A stretch of DNA of 64,000 nucleotides from Zychaea mexicana (lineage: Eukaryota; Mucoromycota; Mucoromycetes; Mucorales; Lichtheimiaceae), in assembly GCF_025766255.1 (NCBI RefSeq), contig NW_026516668.1, forward strand, positions 682,001 through 746,000. Reading direction: 5' to 3'. The notes beneath the pieces were generated by a model that was not told the origin of the DNA, searched no databases, and saw only the letters and a list, made by a program, of their open reading frames with translations. The number at the start of each line of letters is the position of its first letter. The stretch's first letter is position 1. Shown here in pieces: positions 36,318-47,334 of the stretch. Position numbers and translations under genes: made by a program.

Positions 36318-36775
36318 TTGACAAAATGATCAACAATGGTTTGGACGAAGAAGATATTGTTGTAACAGGAGTGTTGATCGAAGGTAAATAATGGTTGGAT
36401 TTAAGGGTGTGATTGTATTTGAATAGAAGGTCGTGATAATAATGCTTGTTGCTCACGTGATCAAAAATAGGTTTCATGTGCACTGTTTTCGTAATGGATC
36501 TGGTATATCAAGCTACATACCGTATGATCCCCATTGCTATCTTTTACCTGCCACTAAGCAGACACGATTTCAGTGTTCTTCCGCTAGCATATGAATCTCT
36601 CCTAGAAGTTCGTGTAAGTCTAACTATTCTTTTTTTTTCTTTACTTTATATCACTTAAAATGAATTAATTACTCACACATAGTATTTATAGCATCTCATG
36701 GTATCAAGTGCTCAAAAATGCTTTGCATTTTATAGAAAGAAAGATAGAAAAACAATCTACAATTGTATGCTGTAG

Positions 36776-37115
36776 AATCCATCACTACTCTAAGATCGCA
36801 AGCGTCTTCGGAAGCAAGTAGCTCCAAGTCTACCAGTTCAAGCTAGTAGTTTGTTTCATCCATATTCCTATATACCGCCATGTCATCATTATACCAATAC
36901 CTTCTGTCGTAATTTTTTTATAATTGAATTTTTTTTTTGGAATGAGTTCTTGACTATTATACTGGATGATGGAATTTACACCCATCCACTGACTCAATGC
37001 GTATGTTTCACAAGCGGGAGGCTTTGAGCAGTCACTCCGATAGAAGAAGTGAATTGACAGGGCCAACTTTTTTTTGTTGTACCTCTTCCGACTCGAAAGA
37101 CCTACCACGCCCGTC
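36776..37115. other. Upstream region of mitochondrial EF-G gene
   Basis: Short intergenic stretch with T-rich tracts near 36915-36938 and 37068-37077. Presumed promoter and 5' UTR; no gene. Confidence 0.5.
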
Positions 37116-39956
37116 ATGTCGTTCGTGCGCTCTCTGCTTGGAGGGCTGCCTGGAAGGGTCAACTCGGTCTCATTTAAAAAGGCCGCCGTTACCCTCTCCC
37201 AAAACACGTCTCGCCAAACCCTGTCTCTCGCACCGATAAACCTCTGCCAACGTTTTCAGTCTACGAATGCACAAGCTGTTGCTACTGTAACTAATGACGA
37301 AGAAGCCGATCCCAAGGATATTGTAAGTTTCTCGCAAAATACAAAAGAAGTGATTTTTTTTTGAAAATTGCTAAGAAAGTGTTAAAACTGCTGTACACTT
37401 TGACTGATTCAACGATACTTATTTGTGTTTTGATTTTTTACTTTCTTTCACCAGGCACGTCTTCGCATGCTCCGTAATATTGGTATTTCTGCACATATTG
37501 ACTCTGGTAAAACCACCTGTACCGAACGTATTCTTTTCTATACCGGCCGCATCAAGGAAATCCACGATGTCCGTGGTCGTGACGGTGTAGGTGCAAAGAT
37601 GGACTCTATGGATCTCGAAAGAGAAAAAGGCATTACGATTCAGTCTGCCGCCACTTATGCTAGCTGGGGCGACTACAACATTAACATTATCGATACTCCT
37701 GGTAATGATCAGTAATGGGATACAGAGGAAGATGAGCTGAAGAAAAATGCTTGTGTGGTATGCGTGAATCCAAACAGAGAGGAAGACAGAGGAAAAGGGA
37801 TATACTTACCTAATAGCTTGGAATGTTGTCAATTTGCTTTAGGTCACGTTGATTTTACCATTGAAGTCGAGCGCGCTCTTCGTGTGCTTGATGGTGCTGT
37901 CATGATTCTTTGCTCTGTCTCAGGCGTCCAGTCTCAAACCATGACTGTCGATCGTCAAATGCGTCGTTACAATGTTCCCCGTATCTCATTCATCAACAAG
38001 ATGGACAGAGCCGGTGCTAACCCTTTCCGTGTCATTGATCAACTGCGAAACAAACTCAAATTGACTGCTGCTGCTACTCAGATCCCTATTGGTGCCGAGG
38101 ACCAGTTCCGTGGTGTCGTTGATTTGACTACTTGGAAGGCTTATTACAATGAGGGCGAATATGGGTAAGTATATCGTACTTAAAAGGAAACAGAGATTGT
38201 GGTTCGGTAAGATGGGATGCGTTTGGGGTAAAAGGATATAGCGTGGCTAAACAGAGTATCTTCTATCCTTTTCGCTCAGTGAATCCCTCGCTGTAAAGGA
38301 TATCCCTGCCGAATTGATGGACTTTGCTACCGAGAAGCGACAAGAACTGATTGAACAATTGGCTAATGTCGATGACGAAATTGCTGATATCTACCTTATG
38401 GAAGAAATTCCTACTGCCGAACAATTCACCAACGCTATCCGCCGTGCCACGCTTGATCTCAAATTCACTCCCGTCTTGATGGGCTCTGCCTTTAAGAACC
38501 AGGGTGTACAGCCCATGTTGGACGCTGTCATCAACTACCTGCCCGATCCTACCCAGGTCACGAACACTGCTCTCGATATCGCTCAGGAGGAGAAGCCTGT
38601 TGATTTGGTCCCTTACTCCGCTAATCCTTTTGTCGGTCTGGCTTTCAAGCTCGAAGAAGGTCGTTATGGTCAATTGACCTACATGCGTATTTACCAAGGT
38701 ACCTTGAAGCGTGGTGGTTTTATCACCAACGTCAAGACTGGCAAGAAGATCAAGGTCCCTCGTTTGGTGCGTATGCATGCTTCAGATATGGAAGATGTTG
38801 ATGAGCTTGGTGCTGGTGAAATCGGTGCCATGTTCGGTGTTGACTGTGCTAGTGGTGATACCTTCACTGATGGTGCTTTGAAGTACACTATGGTAATATT
38901 TCTACTTTTATTTTACATGAAAAGCCGGCTTCTTTATGCATGTTGCTAACTACCTTCTTATATGCTTATAGACCTCGATGTACGTTCCTGAACCCGTAAT
39001 TTCGCTTTCGATTAGCCCCAACGGCCGTGAATCGCCCAACTTCTCCAAGGCTTTGAACCGTTTCCAGAAAGAAGATCCTACCTTCCGCGTCCATGTTGAT
39101 AAGGAAAGCAAGGAAACCATCATTTCGGGTATGGGTGAATTACATTTGCAGATTTACGTCGAACGTATGCGCCGTGAATACAACGTTGACTGCGTCACTG
39201 GCAAGCCCCGTGTCGCTTTCCGTGAAACTATTACTCAAGCTGCCAAGTTCAACTACACCCACAAGAAGCAATCTGGTGGCGCTGGTCAATTCGGTCGCGT
39301 TGTTGGTAACCTTGAGCCTATGCAAATTGATGAAGATACCGGCAAGGATATTGCCTTTGAAAACCGTGTCATTGGTGGCAACATCCCTACCAACTTTATT
39401 CCTGCTTGTGAGAAGGTAAAGAAAAAAAGTGTTTGTCTGTTCATCATAAGCATATGCTAACCTATAACTTTTTTCTTGAAACAATAAGGGTTTCATGGAT
39501 GGTTTAGAGAAGGGTCCTCTTATCGGCCACCCCGTCAACGGTGTTCGTATGGTTTTGGAAGATGGTGCTGCTCACGCCGTCGATTCCAGCGAAATGGCTT
39601 TCCGTATCGCCACCAAGAACGCTTTCCAAGAGGCATTTGCCAAGGGTCGCCCCACTATTTTGGAACCCATCATGAACGTCTCGATTACTGCTCCCGTTGA
39701 ATTCCAGGGAACCGTTATTGGTGGTCTGAACAAGCGCAAGGGCACCATCGCCGACACCGATATCCAAGAAGACTTCTTCACTGTCACTGCTGACGTTCCT
39801 TTGAACGACATGTTTGGCTACTCGACCGAACTTCGTTCGGCTACTCAAGGCAAGGGCGAATTCTCCATGGAATACAAGGAACATCAGCCCGTCCAGACTT
39901 TTGTCCAGGAACAGTTGATCCAGGAGTACAAGAAGAAGGAAGCTGCCAAGAAATAA
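37116..39956 (+). CDS. MEF1: Mitochondrial elongation factor G (EF-G1)
   Basis: Translational GTPase that drives ribosomal translocation in mitochondria. Six exons: 37116-37322, 37455-37701, 37843-38164, 38280-38892, 38972-39415 and 39489-39956. Exon 1 encodes a basic, hydroxylated mitochondrial presequence ([17 protein letters not shown]). G1 is [10 protein letters not shown]2 region [12 protein letters not shown]3 DTPGHVDF (split by intron 2), G4 NKMDR and G5 SAF. Domain IV shows [10 protein letters not shown] and domain [22 protein letters not shown]. The protein ends [10 protein letters not shown]. About 766 residues, as expected. EF-G2, the recycling paralogue, is less likely because the sequence follows EF-G1 closely through domains II-V. 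Confidence 0.96.
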
Positions 39957-41637
39957 ATAGATTCGTATATAAATTTTTCATTCATGTGTAGATAGAACTT
40001 ATTAAACGTAAGGAAAAAAAGTAGTTTACTATTACCCCTCTCCATTATCATTCTTTTGACCATTTTCTACTAAATATTCTCGACTCGATCATTCAGTAGA
40101 CGGCTTATTATTATAGTTGACGCTCTGCAAGGATGTGTCAATGGGAGGGTATTGTCGGATGTCAAAAACGGTGTTATAGCAGTTACACACATGATCGGGT
40201 TGCACAAGGTAATTAATTCTGCTCAACGCATTGTGAGAACTATTTCAGATCCAGACCAAGAAGAGGAAGATGTGGTCGAGCAAATATAGAAGCTTGAATT
40301 CAGCAGCGACTTCAAACGTGGTTTCGAATTACTGACCTTCCACGATATTCCCTTGTTTGACCCGGTCGAGGAGTTCTGATTTAAGCTTAAGGATACCGCC
40401 AGCCTCTGTAAGACTTGTAATAGCATATAAAGCGATCCCATCAGATGAGCACCAGAACATGTTTATCATAAAACTGCCAAGCTTGGATCAAGTATTCGTT
40501 GACATTGGTCCTGTATGGGTCATATTCGTCTTGAATATAAGGTAACTGAAATCCATCTCCGGAAGCCACATTGGACCTCCAACCTGTGTAACTTAACCTG
40601 CATTAAATGTAACCCTTAGTAGCGTGCCTTGCTAGTGTAAACTAGCCATGTGCTATGTACACTAGTAAGTGCTTCCAGAAGGAAATAGACCACCTGTCAG
40701 ATGCTGTAGCATCACTGACTCATAAGCCATTGTAGAACAGGTTAGAGATGTATCCGGTGTTTCTTTCGACAGCTGACTTTAACAACACATTCAACTCAAT
40801 TCGAAGCAGACCGATTTGGAGAAAGAGCAAAGTGCTCCGTGGCATGCGCGCTTTTCGAGCTCCGTCTTATATGAAAGGCCGTAAACACGGTACAAAATAC
40901 AGAACGGTAGACTCAAAAACAATTAGGCAATGACGTTTACTGTCAGTCAAGACGTAAACTTGCTTAGTAGAACATACTGTGAAAAAAATGGACTCTTAAG
41001 AAAGTGGACGCAAACTGATTGAATTGCGCGTATGTATACTGTGTGGGTAATGACAAGTTTGGCGTGCGGGGCTAATATGTCATATGCCTTGATGTAACGC
41101 AGCTACAGTATGGCAACGGAACAACTTTTTAATTCATAAGTGTAATGTCAGCTAGCGAACACCAGTATAACAACAAAGCGGGCGCCGTTTCGGACGACAA
41201 CATCAAAAAACAAGAATTGAACAGCCTTTCCTTATAATACATCGGTCCATTGAAGGAGCTGAAGTGAAGCTACGTTCATGCTAAAAACTAGTAAAAAAGG
41301 TTAAAAAAGAAGCAAAGTGGACTAACTGCATATGTAGAATATGTAAATGCGTGTTGTTGCTATGGCATCACACACAGATGGTTTTTTTCTTTGGCGCGGA
41401 GCATGCCGAATCAACAACCTCCAATGACCAATCTAAATTTACATTCTTTTTTCAGCCGTTTGCCAAGACGCTATTCACCGCCCGCATCCATCAACAGGGC
41501 ATTTCATCATAGATTGCGAAAACTTTTTCTTTTTTCACTTCTACTTTTTTATATCACGTTCTCAATTACTGATACGATAGACGTCCTCTTCCCCTTATCC
41601 ATCTAAAGATCCGATATTCTTCTTTCCAACTTCCATA
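39957..41637. other. Intergenic region with possible gene debris
   Basis: Short open frames near 40223-40545 and 40748-40933 look partly protein-like but have no splice support or recognisable motif. Could be relics of a transposon or gene. Confidence 0.4.
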
Positions 41638-42649
41638 ATGGCATTACAACATCGGATACGATCCACGTACAACTTTACAACATTACTGCTATTAGTTGCC
41701 GTATGTCTATTATGTCTAGTGCATCCTGCTAGAGGTGACAATGCTCTACTCAGAAAACGACAAGACGGTAAAGGAGCTTAGCATATAGTTACACTATAGA
41801 AGTACCAGATGGCTGCACGCCAGAAAACAACAATGAAAGACAGATCAAATTGTTGACAAGTCATGATGCTATGCATTTGCAGTATCTGTATCACAGAATG
41901 AAGAAGCAACATCCAGCAACAATGCACAACAGGCTACCTCCTCTGCCCCTATCAACACAGCACCACAAGCAAGCAACACTGGCTCGGCAGCTGCCAGCGA
42001 AAGTGACGCATTAGCGGGCTTACCTACATCTGCAAGTTTCGGCAACAGTATTTACCCTGGCGGTGCAACCTTCGTCACGCCTACCGGAAGCGCATCCGTT
42101 TCTCCGTTGTATCGTATTGACCCACAAGAAAATGTCACCTTCATTTGGGAGTTCGAAAATCTTTCCGTTCAACCTGCAAATCTAACCTTAGCCGCCGTTG
42201 GTCCAAACTCTGTAACATACACCATCTCGGCCATGGGCGGCCTTGAGACCAGTGCTGTGTGGCACGTGTCCGATGTACCTTTGGATTATCCGCTCATGAA
42301 TGGCTATTATCAGATCCAGTTGTATGATCAACGCGGTATATCAGCCATTCAAAGTCCTGGATGGCTTTCACCACAAACGACACTTTCAATTGCTTTTTAT
42401 ACTAGTGGAAACTACGAAAACTCTACAGCTACTGTCGGTATGTATTTTTAATGTATTAAACTTTGTTTCTTGCCGTCATGTGTACTCTAAAACGTTTGCT
42501 GCTTGTCAAATTAACAAAAAAACAATGTCATTTACATATTAGGTAATGAATGTCCTACCTGTTTCTACGATGGTGCCGTTGGCCTTGGATCAGCATTTGG
42601 CATTGCTTGCATAACATCTGCTCTCTTTATATATAACCTACTGTACTAA
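41638..42649 (+). CDS. Secreted, probably GPI-anchored protein (DUF7137-like)
   Basis: Three exons: 41638-41767, 41883-42437 and 42543-42649. Exon 1 gives a signal peptide (TTLLLLVAVCLLCLVHPARG) followed by a dibasic RKR. Exon 2 starts with a Ser/Thr/Ala-rich linker, then a conserved beta-rich domain (YRIDPQENVTFIWEFENLS, VWHVSDVPLDYPLMNGYYQ and QSPGWLSPQTTLSIAFY). Exon 3 has CPTCFYDG and a short hydrophobic C-terminus, fitting a GPI signal or membrane anchor. About 263 residues. This layout matches fungal DUF7137 proteins, for which no function is known to me. Confidence 0.78.
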
Positions 42650-45369
42650 AAATCCATCCTCATGTATTCTTCATACTAGTGTTGTACAATATGATTCGCT
42701 AGGACTCGCATAGATGTGTAGTCTTAAATCCATTTGCACCTAAATATATCCATTTTCCGCATACTTTGCATGCTGTCTCTGAAGAGGATACCAAGAAGTT
42801 CGTTGCTCAAACGGATTGTGTTCTTCAACTCAATTCTATGCGTCATTGAGAAGCGCTACTTTTATCATCATAGGATTGCAAGACTAAGGGCATTGAGTGG
42901 AAAACATATGATTGTAGTTTAGCAAGTAACGCTCTATATGGTAAGGTATAAAGGTTAGATGGTAAAACAGAAGTGAAATGAAGAATTAAGCGAGGATATT
43001 TAAAGGAAGAAGTGGGGTTGATGATTGGCACTTCCTTGTTGCTCCGACATGTCACAAGGTAGGTCTTACGCATAATCACACATGAGAAAACAGTTCTTTC
43101 TAAAGAAACGTCATTTTAGCACGGGTTAAAAGATCAGCAGCAGCAGCAGCAGATAGCTCATTTTTTTTCAAACGTTTTCTTTACAGCTTTAGGCTTATAG
43201 TGCCGTTTGTAAAATGCAAACTTGATAGGTGGTACTATCTAGATATGGTTACAACAAATAACATTACATAGAGATAATGCTGGCTGCTGCTGTGGGTGAT
43301 GATTAAGATGGCACTTATATAATAGTTTGGCGGTATAATTATATCAGCATCTAAGTATACAATGCAGGGAGCATGAACGGTAGCTGTTCCCCTGATTTAT
43401 CAACAACGTATGTAATCATAACGTCGAGTATACACAGTTTGATGCACCGCGACTGGAGGGTTTCGATAGCGCGAATAGGAAAAAGATACATTAGCGGGAA
43501 ATCTGCCCCACATTCTATCTTTTACGTTATTAATCTTTGTTAAGAACGCCATCATGCATCCTCTCTTATCTTGCGTAGTGAAAAGTAAAATAGCTCTATT
43601 TAGAAACAAGAATGTAACTTTTGCCGCCAACGTGGTTGCTACTTAACAATTTCGGCCTCATGATACACAGTAAAATGGTAGATCCGGAACAATTCGGACG
43701 CGGCTAATAATGTAAACATACGACGTGCACTACTTACTATTACCTGACGATATCGTTCTTTAAATCTTGCGATAGAAAACAACAGCGCTCAAGGGGATCA
43801 GTATCTTCTCCTAGGACACCTCTATTAACCATGCCTTACTCCACTATTGCATCATTATTCAGCCAGTCAATTGCAAACCATCTCTTTTACTATAAAGTCT
43901 AATTCGTGCGCTCTTCTTCTGATACATAATCCCATGAAAGGAGATCGGGTCAATATGAATTAGATCGATTAAGATGAAGTCATGGGTACCAAACAACAAG
44001 GAAAGCACTTTCTCGATTTCTTTATATACTACCAACATCACGAATAGCTTGAGCAATAATATTGACGACGATGTTACCATAACTATACTATCCATTCACA
44101 TATATTTCTTAATCTCATTAAAAGGTAGCTTATATGTGTAATCTTTCATCGTATCCGCTTGCTAGCGTGTGTCGTGATGATAGTGAAGACCATGACTTCA
44201 TTTTCAACGGTCTGATTCACGACCCAACCGCTGGGATACTTCAAATTCTGGTGATGAAGCATAATGACCACTGCAATAGCTCCAATAGCACATGTATATC
44301 CTTCCTTTTTATCGATACTTGGTGCGCAACGTATCGACCTAATGTAAACATATCTATTAAAATCCAACGATAAGCTTTTTTGATGAATATTTTTACGGTA
44401 TGCGAGTCTAATGGTTGGTTGTGAGTCATAACGCTAGCATATATCATCTGAGGATATCACACAAACAGAAAACGTGGGTCCATTTTTTATTACAGCTACA
44501 ACGATAATTGGGATCACGGGTTTTTAAAGTAAAGACAAAGAAATTATAAAGCTATTGAACTAGGAATCAACCGTTTCTTATCATTCATCACAAAAGAGTA
44601 AAAAACAGGGGCACCATCACATTAGCAGCAAGCAAGCAGCAGAAGGAGAAGGGAAGAGATATACGCTGTATAAAGATACGCCAATCGTTCCCGCCGCCGC
44701 CGTCATCATTATTATTACCAACTACTGTGATAGGTCGCATTTACATGAAAATCGTCGTGACATATATGGTATAAATTTGGTGCCCACCAATAACCCAGAA
44801 GGTGGATGCTGATGATGATATAATTCGTGCATAAGATAGCAAAATGCAAGGGATTGCCCTCCTCTTTTAAAACCCCTTTCTTCAACATAGAACGTGACAG
44901 ACCGCCAACTCTACACAAAGAAAGGGTACTTATATCTCAAGGCAACAGAAGAGTGAAAAAAGAGGGGTATACCGGTAAACGCGTGTGAGTTAGTGCAAGA
45001 GTGCGAGTAGTAATACACATTTTATAGGTGATGATGGTGTAGTACCTGGCTGCACGTCGTATCACAGCAGAGAAAGGCAAGAGTGTAACCTTCCGGATGC
45101 GGATTGCAAGCTGCTAAAAAGTGTACATTTTTGTTGGGTCAGATGTCAAGCAACACCGTTTTATAAATACTTTGTTTCCCCTTTCTCCACTTTGCCATTT
45201 TTTCTTCTTCAGCCTAACCTGGAGAATCGTTTATCAGAACAGGACACGGCCTATATACTTATTGCTCTTCTTCCTCCTCTTTCCCTCGCACTTTGAGAAG
45301 ACTATCAACTTTTTTTTTCTGCTTTGCCTTCTCCCCCGCCTCTTACTATTTTGTGTACCATAGCTTAGA
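42650..45369. other. 2.7-kb intergenic region
   Basis: No convincing gene. A (CAG)6 microsatellite lies at 43135-43152. The last 200 bp before the next gene are pyrimidine-rich on the plus strand, typical of a fungal core promoter or leader. Confidence 0.5.
43135..43152. repeat. (CAG)6 microsatellite
   Basis: Six tandem CAG units in noncoding sequence. Confidence 0.9.
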
Positions 45370-45998
45370 ATGGAGCTCAACATTTGCTTGTATTGCGAGA
45401 AGCGTCTGCTCGACGAGGTATTGTGATGCTATCTTTTGATTGTTTGCAACTTTATTTCTCTCTTTTTTTGGCCTATTACACCTGCTATGTATTACTACTG
45501 TATGCGCCTCCTGCTTAACAACAGCTTACTATATAGAGTACGCCTTTTTGCTCTACTGTCTGTCAAGCAAATGAAGCAGCAAAAACGACAACAACGCAAG
45601 ACGTCTTCAGCTTTAAACCGTCTTCGAGCCCACCTTTGTCGTTGCTATCAACTCGTCGTCGCCGGCGATCTTATAACGAGTCGTCGTTGTCACCCATGTC
45701 ATCATCGTTGTCGTCGTGCAGCAATAATACCAGGCAACGCGGGGTTTCCAGTGCCGCTACCAGTGCTTCAGAAACACCACCTCAGCTCTTGTCATCAAAC
45801 TCATCCATATCATCGTCCTCCATGTTCTCGGACGCTTCGTTCTATTCGTCCTCGTCCTGCGATGACAAGGAAACGTGCTCCGTATTCCATCGACCGCACC
45901 ATCATTATCATCATCACCAGCACCATCAGATGCTGCGTTCATCGTCTTCGACAGACGCAACCAACCTTGTACATATCGCCTCAGCACTTTTCGCGTAA
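45370..45998 (+). CDS. ECL1-like small zinc-binding regulator
   Basis: Two exons, 45370-45417 and 45537-45998, about 169 residues. The N-terminus MELNICLYCEKRLLDE joins across the phase-0 intron to STPFCSTVCQANE, giving the CxxC...CxxxC arrangement of the ECL1/life-span regulatory factor family. Fission yeast Ecl1 proteins of this type extend chronological life span and respond to zinc and sulphur starvation. The rest is a Ser-rich low-complexity chain with an RRRRR basic patch and a His cluster (HRPHHHYHHHQHHQ) that could bind metal. The N-terminal motif supports the family; function in this organism is inferred. Confidence 0.72.
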
Positions 45999-47334
45999 AT
46001 AATTTCCACACTACCATCACCATTACTGTTATTACTGTTCTATCAACCATTCCCTTCAAACGATTACAACACGTTCCTCTTTCTTTTGAACAATGTTGCA
46101 CTCTCTTTGTTCTATTATCTTCTTTTGTTCCGTTCTTTTGCTTGATTTATTCCATTCTATCTTTTCGCCCATCTACCATTTCTTATCTACTGTCGTACAT
46201 TATTTCTTTACAGATCAGAACCTTATATAGCCCTCTCTTGTTGTATGAACCTTCTTTTTCAGCCCCTCCCAATCTGCACGCTCTTCATCTGTCATCTTTC
46301 TTTCTCACAGCCAGCTTTTATATATATACTTTTCCAACCACAACTCTTCCTTGTGTGTACTTTTGAGTATCATAACAAACCCCACTTCTTTGTATGTATA
46401 TGCTTTTCTACCTTATCTATCTTTTTTCCCTTTTTTTGTACACCCCCTTCCTGCGCATTCAAGCATATTCTCTATGAATTCCCCCGCCTTTTTCTCATTG
46501 TCGAATAATTTATGGATATCTGATTCTTTTCTTATATATCATCATCCTCATCGCCTTTCCCTTCTTATTCCATGTATGCAAGTACTCTTATTGTTCCAAT
46601 AAAGGCTTCAGTATCTTTTTCCTTTCCTGTAACTATATGATATACGCTAGGCCTATTCTAGATAGACATTGGGATAGGAGTATAGAAAATTGATGTTCTT
46701 CTAGTAGCTGACATAGTGTTGTGTATACATTAGTAGGTATACTGACATGTATCAAAATTAGAAAAGAACTGGTAGGATGGCAGTAATCATTTGGTGGAGG
46801 GATGGCCCATCAGTCGTGGAAGTCAATTCTTTAATCGTGGTGATATGTGCTCTTCAACGCTGGATGAAACAACAGTATCAGTAAAGTTGATGTCCGGAAA
46901 CCTACCTAGACTGCCTGTTGCAGTGGTAAGCGGTACTTGTCTACAGTCATCCAGTATTAGCATCTTCCATCTTCTTTGCGTTCGCGAAAGCTAAGCAAGA
47001 GGGAAACTTAATACAGTTTTTCATACGGATATTCATCCTGTTCTACCATCTTCTTGTTCTCTCTCTAGAATTTGAGGGAAAGAGGAGAGAAGGGGTTAAC
47101 CTACACTAGTGTGAAGAAGAGCAGTGTGCCTTTTTTTGGAGCAGAAGAACCTTATCGGATAGTTTATCAGTAGTAGAAGGAAAGAGTTGTCTTCGTAAAC
47201 ATCATGATGACACTTTTTGATTGTCAACAATAAGGGTTAGAAGTGACGTGTGCTGCCCAGTTACAGCGCATTGATTTTTTACTGGCGTGCATGTCCGTCG
47301 GGCGGAAGGTTACCAAACCTATAACAATCCGCAA
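45999..47334. other. Intergenic region, pyrimidine-rich
   Basis: The first 600 bp are strongly C/T-rich, probably the 3' UTR of the ECL1-like gene. No gene recognised in the rest. Confidence 0.5.

Larger units (their letters stand above)
28079..36775 (+). pseudogene. Host-type gene (PD-(D/E)XK-like, unknown function) split by Helitron insertion
   Basis: Exon pieces before the insertion: about 28082-28140, 28241-28412, about 28490-28585, about 28684-28809, and 28902-29100. They encode SLSSSDLEYRFEAATWELM, KVVDPVLLPFLKENGMLS and GLIMVVEIKPP. After the Helitrons the same frame resumes at 36318 (DKMINNGLDEEDIVVTGVL), with exons 36318-36383, 36471-36613 and 36692-36775 (stop). Removing 29101-36317 rejoins a codon for Ile exactly. 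VVEIK preceded by KKRYP resembles a PD-(D/E)XK nuclease core, though here Ile replaces the Asp expected after YP. Further breaks lie in the first exon piece and between KKRYP and DLSVFF. I believe this is a repeated family in Mucoromycota genomes, but that is from memory. Confidence 0.65.

Noticed and set aside
38263..39884. Long antisense open frames (126-171 codons) over the EF-G gene
   Set aside because: They mirror codon structure of the real exons and have no motif of their own.
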